DNA from: Chitinophagaceae bacterium
GTDB lineage: Bacteria; Bacteroidota; Bacteroidia; Chitinophagales; Chitinophagaceae
Length of the DNA stretch: 64,000 bases
Assembly: GCA_023957125.1 (NCBI GenBank)
Contig: JAMLHL010000007.1
Span: forward strand, 1-64,000
Reading direction: 5' to 3'
The translations under genes were made by a program, and so were the position numbers. How positions within the stretch are numbered: the first letter of the stretch is position 1; each line of letters begins with the position of its first letter. The notes under the pieces are model-generated. The model saw only the letters and a program-made list of their open reading frames with translations. It did no database searches and had not been told where the DNA came from. Below, piece by piece: positions 1-7,261 of the stretch.

Positions 1-10
1 GGCTGCCCCT

Positions 11-258
11 GCAACCTGAAACTTGTCCCAGGTCCCACGTTGCAAGGTACAAGGGTACACTCTCAGTCCTGAAACATGCAACCTCAGACTCCTCCGCTAA
101 ACACAAAGCCAGGCCCGGGCAAACACTGCAGAGAAGTTGAAAAGTCCTTGCTCCCCCTGAGACTTGCAACCTGCAACCACCCAGCCTCATCCCAACTCCA
201 AACTAAAAACCCTACACTCCAAAAACTTCATCTACCTGAGACCTGCAACCTGAGACCT
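11..258. repeat. Patches of heptamer repeats in the leader of the first gene
   Basis: This gene-free stretch holds four patches with a 7-bp period of the form G-N-R-A-C-(C/T)-T. They lie at 11-24, 71-91, 159-179 and 238-258; the last reads GAGACCT, GCAACCT, GAGACCT. The same unit forms an uninterrupted eight-copy tract at 25648-25703. I see no credible gene before 316. An upstream in-frame ATG at 76 would translate the repeats into proline-rich nonsense, so the stretch is treated as non-coding. Confidence 0.7.
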
Positions 259-315
259 CACACCCGCCCCCGCGTCCCTTTTCTTCTTTTCCCTCATAAC
301 CCGTATTTTTGCAGG

Positions 316-840
316 ATGAACTTAGCATACAAACATCTTCTGCCGACCGGTTTTGACCCATCTTCCAAAACCTGGGTTTATCAAAGCAACCGCCGGTTTA
401 CTTTGTCTGAAGTATTGGAATTAGAAACGATGTTAAATGATTTTTCTAAAGAATGGAATTCCCACGGCGTGGGTTTGAAAAATTTTGTTTCTGTTTTCTT
501 CGGACAGTTTATTATTTTAATGGCAGATGATACCCATACCCATGTGGGGGGCTGCAGTACCGACAGTTCCCAGCGGTTCCTCAAAACGGTGGAAGAGAAA
601 TTCAGGGTGTCTCTGTTTGATCGTCAGACCCTGGCTTTTGCCGTTAAAGATGAAATCCAGTTACTGCCGTTGAATCAATTGGCCTATGCTATCGAAAATG
701 AATTCATTACGCCTGATACGCTGTATTTCAATAATACTGTTTTAACCAAAGAGGAACTGGAAAACCGCTGGATCATTAAAATAAAGGACAGCTGGCTTGC
801 CCGGAAATTTAATTTTCCACATACCTCCCCTGCCAATTGA
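316..840 (+). CDS. Conserved hypothetical protein, 174 aa
   Basis: The protein starts MNLAYKHLLP at the ATG at 316, chosen because sequence upstream is repeat-derived and low in coding character. It has no signal peptide or membrane segment. The middle (VSVFFGQFIILMADD, then a THTHVGGCSTDSS stretch with clustered His and Cys) suggests a compact cytosolic domain. I recall similar Bacteroidota proteins labelled ABC transporter ATPase, but no Walker motif is visible, so that label should not be trusted. It lies about 60 bp before the slyD-like gene on the same strand and may be co-transcribed with it. Function unknown. Confidence 0.75.
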   Translation: MNLAYKHLLPTGFDPSSKTWVYQSNRRFTLSEVLELETMLNDFSKEWNSHGVGLKNFVSVFFGQFIILMADDTHTHVGGCSTDSSQRFLKTVEEKFRVSLFDRQTLAFAVKDEIQLLPLNQLAYAIENEFITPDTLYFNNTVLTKEELENRWIIKIKDSWLARKFNFPHTSPAN

Positions 841-898
841 TTCTGTAATAGATTGTTTACCTTCAAATCTTCATCGTAAAAACTTAACCCGGAGCAAT

Positions 899-1405
899 AT
901 GATTGTAGAAAAAGACAAGATCATAAGCATTCAATACAGCGCTACAGATGAAACCGGCGCGGTGGTGGACAGCAACGCAGGTATGGAACCACTGGAATAT
1001 TTACATGGCTACGGTAATATTCTCCAGGGACTGGAAGAGGCGCTTACCGGACTCCGGGTATCGGAAGAAAAAAAGGTCACCTTAACCGCCGGTCAGGCTT
1101 ACGGCGACTTTGACCCGGAACTGGTGATTGAGGTTGACAGGAAACAATTTCACGACAGCGGAGAAGAAATTCAATTGGGTACGCTGGTACAATCTTCCGA
1201 AGGTCAGGAATTGGTGGTTACAGATATAGACGGAGATAAAATTATCCTTGACGGAAATCATCCGCTGGCCGGCAGAACCCTGCAATACAGTGTTACGGTC
1301 ATGAATATCCGGCAGCCCTCACCCGAGGAATTATCGCACGGGCATGCCCATCACCATGACCAGGATCAAAATTGCGATGGAAGCGGAGATTGCGGCTGCC
1401 ATTAA
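899..1405 (+). CDS. slyD: SlyD-like FKBP-type peptidyl-prolyl cis-trans isomerase
   Basis: A 168-residue protein that should catalyse proline cis-trans isomerisation and act as a folding chaperone in the cytosol. Residues 1-70 and about 130-145 form the split FKBP domain (DETGAVVDSNAGMEPLEYLHG; LTAGQAYGDFDPELV), with the insert-in-flap chaperone domain between them. The C-terminal tail HGHAHHHDQDQ plus CDGSGDCGCH is rich in His and Cys, as in metal-binding SlyD proteins. The start ATG at 899 has GGAGC just upstream, a rare clear ribosome site in this window; the longer reading frame from 797 would overlap the preceding gene. Link to nickel handling is known for SlyD and only inferred here. 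Confidence 0.9.
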   Translation: MIVEKDKIISIQYSATDETGAVVDSNAGMEPLEYLHGYGNILQGLEEALTGLRVSEEKKVTLTAGQAYGDFDPELVIEVDRKQFHDSGEEIQLGTLVQSSEGQELVVTDIDGDKIILDGNHPLAGRTLQYSVTVMNIRQPSPEELSHGHAHHHDQDQNCDGSGDCGCH

Positions 1406-1521
1406 GAAATTGGCAATAAAATAATTCCGGTTGCAATGCTCCGGGTATCGGCGTAGATATCGTGTCTAAAAGTATTTCCCAACTTACACTCTAAACTTCA
1501 AAGGATTCATCCCATATTTTC

Positions 1522-1580
1522 GCAGGCGGGTGAGACACCCGGCTGTAGAACTCACTACCGGTTGGTGTCCCACCGACCGG
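1522..1580. repeat. Two-hairpin intergenic repeat, copy 1
   Basis: Two adjacent hairpins (GGCGGGTG/acacccggc-type and CCGGTTGGTG/CACCGACCGG) separated by a linker containing TGTAGAACTCACTA. The same architecture recurs at 10890-10950 and, in the opposite orientation, at 31256-31316. This copy is the most diverged and lies in the leader of the esterase gene. No function can be assigned; it resembles REP-type palindromic repeats in size and placement. Confidence 0.8.
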
Positions 1581-1645
1581 AAATTGCCAACTTTAAACTT
1601 CAAACCTCCCCTACCCTTCTCATATTTTTTCTTTATTTTTCAGGA

Positions 1646-2923
1646 ATGAAATCATTCTTCTTTTCTGTATTCGCGATAACTATAAGTTCCCTGGCATCCC
1701 GTGCACAGACGCCTCCTGCCACCAATTACGATGAAACACAGGTGCCCTCCTATATTTTACCCGATCCATTGATATCAACGATCGGGAAACCCATAACAAC
1801 CGGGAAAGAATGGGAGGCTCATCAACGCCCTCACATCCTGATACTTTTTACCGACTACGTATATGGAAAAGTACCCGGGAAACCTGCCGGTTTGCATTTT
1901 AAAGTTACGGAGTCGGACGCCAACGCCCTGAACGGGAAGGCCACCCGGAAACAGGTGACAATTTATTTTGCCGAAGGAGATGATGCCCCCTTTATGGACG
2001 TGCTGCTTTACCTTCCTAAAACCAATCATCCGGTAACCGTGTTTACGGGGCTGAACTTTAACGGGAATCATACCATTGCTTCAGACAGGGCGATAAAGCC
2101 TGCCAGGTTTTTCAAAAAGAAAGCGGACCAAACTTCACTTACTGACGCTGAAGCGATTGAAGCATCGAGGGGCAGTTCTGCTTCCAGGTGGCCACTTGAA
2201 GAGATCATAGGGAAAGGTTATGGCATCGCCACCGCACATTATTACGACCTGGAGCCGGATCATAAAGACGGATGGAAAACAGGGATCCGCACCACCATGA
2301 AAGACCGGTTGCATATATCCCCGGAAGAATGGAGCGCTATTGGCGCCTGGGCCTGGGGATTAAGCAGGATTGAAGACTACCTGGAAACAGACCCTGCGGT
2401 GGATGCCAAAAAAACCATACTCATCGGTCACTCCCGCCTGGGTAAAACTTCTTTGTGGGCAGGCGCCAATGATCCGCGATTTGCCATCGTCATTTCAAAT
2501 GATTCGGGAGAAGGAGGTGCCGCGCTTTCCCGCAGGATATTCGGAGAAACCATCCGGAACCTCAACACCAGTTTCCCTCACTGGTTCATTGCCCGGTACA
2601 AACATTACAACGACCATCCCGAAATGCTGCCGGTAGATCAGCACATGCTCCTTTCGCTGATCGCTCCGCGCCCTTTGTATGTAGCCAGCGCCGAAGACGA
2701 TAAATGGGCCGACCCGAAAGGTGAGTTCCTTTCGGCTAAAGCAGCCGGACCGGTGTACCGGCTTTATAAACTAAAAGGGCTGACAGTTAAAGAAATGCCC
2801 CCGGTAAACACCCCGGTAGGCGCAACCATAGGCTATCATATCCGCACCGGCAAACACGATATAAACCTGTACGACTGGCAACAATATCTTTTGTTTGCAG
2901 AACGGCATAAGAGCGGAAAATAA
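1646..2923 (+). CDS. CE15-type glucuronoyl esterase / acetylxylan-esterase-like hydrolase
   Basis: A 425-residue secreted alpha/beta hydrolase. The start at ATG 1646 gives a clean signal peptide (MKSFFFSVFAITISSLASRAQ); the frame extends upstream to 1562 but that part lies over the repeat. The nucleophile elbow GHSRLGK places Ser263 in the CE15 family motif, and the C-terminal GKHDINLYDWQQ supplies the catalytic His404 in the usual CE15 setting. CE15 enzymes cut ester links between 4-O-methyl-glucuronate of xylan and lignin alcohols; many bacterial members act on other uronate esters, so substrate is inferred. It stands alone, 40 bp before a DUF1508 gene. Confidence 0.87.
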   Translation: MKSFFFSVFAITISSLASRAQTPPATNYDETQVPSYILPDPLISTIGKPITTGKEWEAHQRPHILILFTDYVYGKVPGKPAGLHFKVTESDANALNGKATRKQVTIYFAEGDDAPFMDVLLYLPKTNHPVTVFTGLNFNGNHTIASDRAIKPARFFKKKADQTSLTDAEAIEASRGSSASRWPLEEIIGKGYGIATAHYYDLEPDHKDGWKTGIRTTMKDRLHISPEEWSAIGAWAWGLSRIEDYLETDPAVDAKKTILIGHSRLGKTSLWAGANDPRFAIVISNDSGEGGAALSRRIFGETIRNLNTSFPHWFIARYKHYNDHPEMLPVDQHMLLSLIAPRPLYVASAEDDKWADPKGEFLSAKAAGPVYRLYKLKGLTVKEMPPVNTPVGATIGYHIRTGKHDINLYDWQQYLLFAERHKSGK

Positions 2924-2964
2924 ATACTATCCGTATATTAGTCTCTCATTAAAAAATAAATCTC

Positions 2965-3291
2965 ATGGGAAAATTTGTTACAAAAACAGGAAAAGACGGA
3001 CAATATTATTTCAACCTGGTAGCAGGCAACGGACAGGTGATCTTAAGCAGTGAGGGATATACAACCGCCGCAGCCAGGCAAAACGGAATTGATTCCGTCA
3101 AAAAGAATGCCGGCGACGATTCACGCTACGAAAAACTCAGCTCATCAGGCGGAAAACCTTACTTTACCCTGAAAGCCGCTAATGGCCAGGTGATCGGTAA
3201 AAGCCAGATGTACGGAAGCGAAGCGGGACGCGACAATGGCATTGCGTCCGTTAAAAGCAATGCACCGGATGCGACTGTAGTTGAAGAATAA
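2965..3291 (+). CDS. DUF1508 (YegP-like) protein
   Basis: A 108-residue cytosolic protein made of two tandem DUF1508 repeats: FVTKTGKDGQYYFNLVAGNGQVI then YEKLSSSGGKPYFTLKAANGQVI, each followed by the family signature of a GI-SV-K helix (ARQNGIDSVKKNA; GRDNGIASVKSNA). The length fits a two-repeat member such as E. coli YegP. Function of the family is unknown. A strong terminator follows 20 bp after the stop codon. Confidence 0.93.
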   Translation: MGKFVTKTGKDGQYYFNLVAGNGQVILSSEGYTTAAARQNGIDSVKKNAGDDSRYEKLSSSGGKPYFTLKAANGQVIGKSQMYGSEAGRDNGIASVKSNAPDATVVEE

Positions 3292-3311
3292 AAACAAAAT
3301 ACTTCTGAAAA

Positions 3312-3350
3312 AATAAAAGGCGAAGAAGATATCCCGCCTTTTATTTTTTC
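3312..3350 (+). terminator. Intrinsic terminator after the DUF1508 gene
   Basis: A perfect 11-bp stem, AATAAAAGGCG at 3312-3322 with CGCCTTTTATT at 3335-3345, is followed by a run of T. Because the stem begins with A-rich sequence it could stop transcription from either side, which suits its place between convergent genes (DUF1508 protein rightward, cupin leftward). Confidence 0.85.
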
Positions 3351-3425
3351 CTCTGCTGAAATCAACCCCCGGCGGCGAATTACTGACACACACAAAACAG
3401 CGGGGTCAGGGATTTTTATACCCGC

Positions 3426-3704
3426 CTATTTGACAAAATCAATCTTGGCTTCCTTATCAAGAATAATAAAAGAAGAAAAATCTTCTAACACCTCCAGTTG
3501 ATGCTGATCATGCGCTTTGATCAGCAGGGTTTCTCCCGCACACAGATCCACCTGACGATCGCTGAAGCTGACCCGCCCTTTTCCTTTTTTTAAAATAACA
3601 AAGGCGTCTGAAGTAGCCTCATGCAGTGGCATCTTTTCTCCCACATTCAATGTAACATTCAGCACTTTATACCTGTCATTACTATGGATTTCCTTCATTT
3701 CCAT
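3426..3704 (-). CDS. Small cupin-domain protein
   Basis: A 92-residue single-domain protein. The run LNVGEKMPLHEATSDAFVIL followed by GKGRVSFSDRQVDLCAGETLLI and a late KAHDQHQLEVLEDFSSFII is the two-motif layout of a small cupin barrel, with His residues placed for a metal in both motifs. No signal peptide. Substrate unknown. A 26-bp palindrome at 3742-3767 lies 38 bp upstream of its start and may be its operator. Confidence 0.8.
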   Translation of the reverse strand: MEMKEIHSNDRYKVLNVTLNVGEKMPLHEATSDAFVILKKGKGRVSFSDRQVDLCAGETLLIKAHDQHQLEVLEDFSSFIILDKEAKIDFVK

Positions 3705-3741
3705 GTGATATAGTTTTGTTTCAAAGGTATATCATTATCAC

Positions 3742-3767
3742 AATAAAAGTATTCAAATACTTTTATT
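3742..3767. promoter_or_regulatory. Perfect 12-bp-arm palindrome, candidate operator
   Basis: AATAAAAGTATT and AATACTTTTATT flank a 2-bp spacer (CA). It sits in the divergent gap between the leftward cupin gene and the rightward BT_3928-like gene. The symmetry and short spacer suit a homodimeric repressor; a hairpin role is less likely because the arms are AT-rich and no T-run follows. Confidence 0.5.
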
Positions 3768-3910
3768 ACTTCCGTATTTTACATATTGATGACATAAAAA
3801 TAAAGATGGCTATTGGGCCAATTTCAATAGCGCGTAATGTCAGCAGGTTGCAAATTATTCTGTAGTTTAGTCCTGTACAACCCAATTTAGGATTCATATT
3901 TATATTTAAG

Positions 3911-5053
3911 ATGAAATCAATCCTTACTGTTTCGAGGTATATTGTTGGTATTCTTTTTATTTTCTCCGGCCTGATAAAAGCGAATGACCCTTTAGGCTTA
4001 GCTTACAAAATGCAGGAGTTTTTTGAAGTATGGGCCGATTCGGGATGGATGCCGGGGGTTATGCATCTTCTGAGTCAATACGCTTTAGCCTTTTCGGTGA
4101 TCATGATCGCACTTGAAATTGTTATTGGCGTAGCCGTATTGGTTGGATGGAAGATGCGGTTTTTCGCCTGGATATTACTAATACTGATCGTTTTCTTTAC
4201 TTTTTTGACCGGATATGCTTACCTCTCGGGGAAATTCAGAAGCTGCGGCTGCTTCGGCGACTGTATTCCAATTACACCAAAAGTTTCTTTCATCAAGGAT
4301 ATCGTTTTGCTTCTGCTGACACTGATTATTTTTTTTAAACGAAAGAAAATCAAACCGGCACTTTCATCAACAGGCAGCATTTTTATTTTATTCCTTGCCG
4401 TTGTTTTCAGTTTCGTTCTGCAGGGCTATGTTTTAAAACACCTGCCGGTTGCGGACTGCCTGCCTTTTAAAAAAGGAAACCACCTTCCCGAACAAATGAA
4501 AATTCCTGCCGGTGCTATACCCGACAGCACGGTAATCACTTTTGTATATGAAAAGAAGGGCGCTACCATAGAATTTACGGCCGACAATTTCCCGGAAGAT
4601 TTTGACGACTCCGTTTATCATTTTGTAAAACGGTATGATAAACTCGTTCGTAAAGGCAATGCGGAACCGGCGATCCACGATTTCGTGCTCACCACGTTGT
4701 GGAACAACGACACTACTATGCAGGTGCTCAACTCACCCGGCTATTTCGCATTCTTATTTATTAAAGACGATCCCGGCCAGGGAAAATGGCTGAATAGTTT
4801 AAAAAGCATTTACCCTGTTTTGGAGCAGCAAAAAATACCCTTATTCGTGATCACTAATAATCAGGAGGGCATACATCATTATTTCGATTCTGTTCCGGAG
4901 GTCACTTTTCTAAAATGTGATGTGGTGCCTATAAAGACGGCTGCCCGTGCTAATCCTACCTTATACCTGTTGCAGAATGGCACCGTCAAAAACAAGTGGG
5001 GCCATGCAGACTGGGACGATGCGCTGACAGAGATCCGGTCTATAGGCAATTGA
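3911..5053 (+). CDS. BT_3928-like DoxX/MauE-family membrane protein with C-terminal thioredoxin-like part
   Basis: A 380-residue inner-membrane protein. Residues 1-180 contain about five hydrophobic segments, beginning with the DoxX/MauE signature YIVGILFIFSGLIKANDPLG, and a SCGCFGDC cysteine cluster near residue 115 that is typical of quinone- or thiol-linked members. After residue 185 a soluble part follows that ends in a thioredoxin-like pattern (IPLFVITNN ... NPTLYLLQNGTV) without an evident CxxC. It is known as BT_3928 family in Bacteroidota; a role in periplasmic thiol redox is inferred from the family. An orphan OppB permease follows 91 bp downstream. Confidence 0.8.
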   Translation: MKSILTVSRYIVGILFIFSGLIKANDPLGLAYKMQEFFEVWADSGWMPGVMHLLSQYALAFSVIMIALEIVIGVAVLVGWKMRFFAWILLILIVFFTFLTGYAYLSGKFRSCGCFGDCIPITPKVSFIKDIVLLLLTLIIFFKRKKIKPALSSTGSIFILFLAVVFSFVLQGYVLKHLPVADCLPFKKGNHLPEQMKIPAGAIPDSTVITFVYEKKGATIEFTADNFPEDFDDSVYHFVKRYDKLVRKGNAEPAIHDFVLTTLWNNDTTMQVLNSPGYFAFLFIKDDPGQGKWLNSLKSIYPVLEQQKIPLFVITNNQEGIHHYFDSVPEVTFLKCDVVPIKTAARANPTLYLLQNGTVKNKWGHADWDDALTEIRSIGN

Positions 5054-5113
5054 GCAAACAAATAACGGGAAACGAGATTACAAAAACCAGATAACAATCC
5101 GGAACCCCCGGGA

Positions 5114-5137
5114 TCAAATTTTCAAATCTTCAAATTG
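5114..5137 (+). repeat. Octamer tract shared with the sdh-operon insert
   Basis: Three 8-bp units of TCAAATNN lie directly before the TTG start of the permease gene. Positions 5118-5136 are identical over 19 nt to 37668-37686, the right arm of the intervening-sequence-like element in the sdh operon. It may be a solo end of such an element or a member of a general class of periodic leader tracts. Confidence 0.6.
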
Positions 5138-5144
5138 AATCGCC

Positions 5145-6197
5145 TTGATTCGTTACCTCACCCAAAAAATTTTTTATGCTATGCTGGTTTTAACCGGCGT
5201 GGTGGGGATCGTATTTTTTTTATTCCAGGGTTTCGGCGATCCTGCCCGGCTGATATTAGGGCAAACCGGCGACAGCGCCACCATACACAATATCCGTAAA
5301 GAATTATATCTTGATCGTCCTAAATGGAAACAGTTTGTGCTTTATGTAAATGACATTTCACCCGTAAGTATTTACTCCCGTGAAGAGATCCGGCAGAAAA
5401 ACCTGAAAGGATGGTTTACCGGGACTGATAAATTCCGCGTTGGAATTAAACTCCCCTACCTGCGCCATTCCTATCAAAGCAAAAGAGAGGTGCTGCAGAT
5501 CCTCACCGAAGCCTTGCCGGGCACTGCTTTACTGGCGCTGGCTGCCATCGTGTTCGCCACCGCTGCCGGCATCGGACTGGGCGTGTTGGCGGCAGTCAAA
5601 CAAAACACCTGGATGGATACCTCTGCTGTTTTCACAAGTGTGTTAGGCATCTCTGCTCCTTCTTTTTTCAGCGGCATCCTTATTGCCTATTTCTTTGCCA
5701 TTGTGCTGGGTCAATACACGGGTTTGAACCTTACCGGCAGCTATTTCGAATACGATGATTATACCGGACAGAAATATCTTTCTCTTAAAAACCTTATATT
5801 GCCCGCGTTTACGCTGGGTATTCGCCCTTTAGCCATCATCACCCAACTCACGCGCAGCGCTATGCTGGATGTATTGAATCAGGACTATATCCGTACCGCC
5901 TATGCGAAGGGACTAAGCAAAAACATAGTGATCTTCAAACATGCACTGCGAAACGCCCTGAACCCGGTACTCACAGCCGTTACCGGCTGGTTTGCCGAAC
6001 TATTGGCGGGAGCATTTTTCGTGGAATATATCTTCGGCTGGAGAGGTATCGGGAAAATCACGGTTGACGCGCTGGATAAACTTGATTTCCCGGTGGTGAT
6101 GGGTAGCGTGCTGGTTACGGCCACCCTGTTCGTTTTGATCAACATGCTTTCGGATATATTGTACCGGGTAGTGGATCCCAGGGTAAAAACACATTAA
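5145..6197 (+). CDS. ABC transporter permease, OppB/DppB type
   Basis: A 350-residue inner-membrane permease of the binding-protein-dependent class. The start is a TTG (MIRYLTQKIFYAMLVLTGV), which matches the usual N-terminus of the family; no ATG fits. The long periplasmic loop at about 40-105 and the EAA loop (YIRTAYAKGLSKNIVIFKHALRNA) at about 245-270 are clear. Family members import peptides or nickel. The partner permease, ATPases and binding protein are not nearby, which is common in Bacteroidota where OppB may be encoded apart. Substrate unknown. Confidence 0.88.
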   Translation: MIRYLTQKIFYAMLVLTGVVGIVFFLFQGFGDPARLILGQTGDSATIHNIRKELYLDRPKWKQFVLYVNDISPVSIYSREEIRQKNLKGWFTGTDKFRVGIKLPYLRHSYQSKREVLQILTEALPGTALLALAAIVFATAAGIGLGVLAAVKQNTWMDTSAVFTSVLGISAPSFFSGILIAYFFAIVLGQYTGLNLTGSYFEYDDYTGQKYLSLKNLILPAFTLGIRPLAIITQLTRSAMLDVLNQDYIRTAYAKGLSKNIVIFKHALRNALNPVLTAVTGWFAELLAGAFFVEYIFGWRGIGKITVDALDKLDFPVVMGSVLVTATLFVLINMLSDILYRVVDPRVKTH

Positions 6198-6248
6198 ATA
6201 TCCGTTCATTCCGTACAACAAAATAAGGTATCGCGCCAACGCCCGGTT

Positions 6249-7181
6249 TTAACCGCCATTTTTCTTCCCCCTGTATTCATTGGGTGACATTCCCATTACT
6301 TTTCTGAACATCCTGGAGAAATAGTATTGATCCTCTACACCTACCTCCTGCGATATTTCCTTGATCCTTAGGGCCGTAAAAAGCAGGTACTGGCAGGCCA
6401 TCTGAACTTTTAAGTGATTAAAATATTCTATAGGAGAAAAGCCCGTTTTCTTTTTGAACAAATAGGAAAGATGGGAAGGAGACAGGTTTACTTCAGCGGC
6501 TATGTCTTCCAGGGATAGAACGCTTGCCGTGTGTTTGCTGAGGAAATCTATCACGAGATCAACCGTATCCTTATTGCTTAACTTGCCTGAAATATCAAAT
6601 TTGTCATTAAAAAGAAATGTGGAGAAAAAGTGCGACAGGCACATATTGGCGCAGATCAGGTTATCCCTGGAATATCCTTTCTCTAATTGAGCGTAAATTT
6701 CACCGAACAGCTGAATAGTCTTTTCCCTGAACCGGATTGAACCTTTCAAACCCTTTCTCTTTTCAATGCTAAGCGCTATTTTATCGGCAATGCTTCCTTT
6801 AAAGTGAACCCAGTAAATGCTCCATGGGTCTTTTTCGTCAGCAGTATAAGCGTGAGGCATGCCACCCGGAATAATGATAAAATCGTCAGATTGAAGGTTG
6901 TATTCCCTGTTCCGTATCAACACGTTCCCTTTACCATCATGGCAGTAGATCAATATATTTTGCTCCGCGCCCTGTACCCGCTCCATATAATGATGTCTTG
7001 CTTTGGGATAATGCCCGATGTCAGTAATATACAGTCCGTTGATCATCTCATTTCTTACGCACTTACTGTTAATGACCTGCTTCGGGATCACAATCAACTT
7101 TTGCCCCTGGAAACCTTCTTTCTTTTTAATGCTTAGCTCCATATTTGAAGATTGTGATTTAAAAATAGTAAAAAAGTCCAT
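6249..7181 (-). CDS. AraC-family transcriptional regulator
   Basis: A 310-residue regulator with an N-terminal AraC-type cupin domain (NILIYCHDGKGNVLIRNREYN ... DDFIIIPGGMPHAY, about residues 85-125) and a C-terminal double HTH (SLEDIAAEVNLSPSHLSYLFKKKTGFSPIEYF, then IKEISQEVGVEDQYYFSRMFRKVMGMSPNEYR). The second ATG at 7142 (MELSIKKK) is an equally good start. It is divergent from the carbohydrate genes and is the likely activator of that cluster in response to a sugar. A dyad in the gap (7194-7227) is a candidate site. Confidence 0.93.
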   Translation of the reverse strand: MDFFTIFKSQSSNMELSIKKKEGFQGQKLIVIPKQVINSKCVRNEMINGLYITDIGHYPKARHHYMERVQGAEQNILIYCHDGKGNVLIRNREYNLQSDDFIIIPGGMPHAYTADEKDPWSIYWVHFKGSIADKIALSIEKRKGLKGSIRFREKTIQLFGEIYAQLEKGYSRDNLICANMCLSHFFSTFLFNDKFDISGKLSNKDTVDLVIDFLSKHTASVLSLEDIAAEVNLSPSHLSYLFKKKTGFSPIEYFNHLKVQMACQYLLFTALRIKEISQEVGVEDQYYFSRMFRKVMGMSPNEYRGKKNGG

Positions 7182-7193
7182 CTGAACCGAATG

Positions 7194-7232
7194 TTACTCC
7201 ATCAAATAAACTGCGATGATGGAATAATTTTG
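7194..7232 (+). promoter_or_regulatory. Dyad and -7 element between regulator and sugar cluster
   Basis: TTACTCCATCA at 7194-7204 and TGATGGAATAA at 7217-7227 form an inverted repeat with 10 of 11 matches, centred about two helical turns apart. The right arm overlaps TAATTTTG at 7225-7232, a match to the Bacteroidota -7 consensus TAnnTTTG, 30 bp before the ATG of the DUF5107 gene. An AraC-family dimer would fit here; that is inference. Confidence 0.45.
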
Positions 7233-7261
7233 AACCTGACTAACAATAAATAAGTCTTGCT

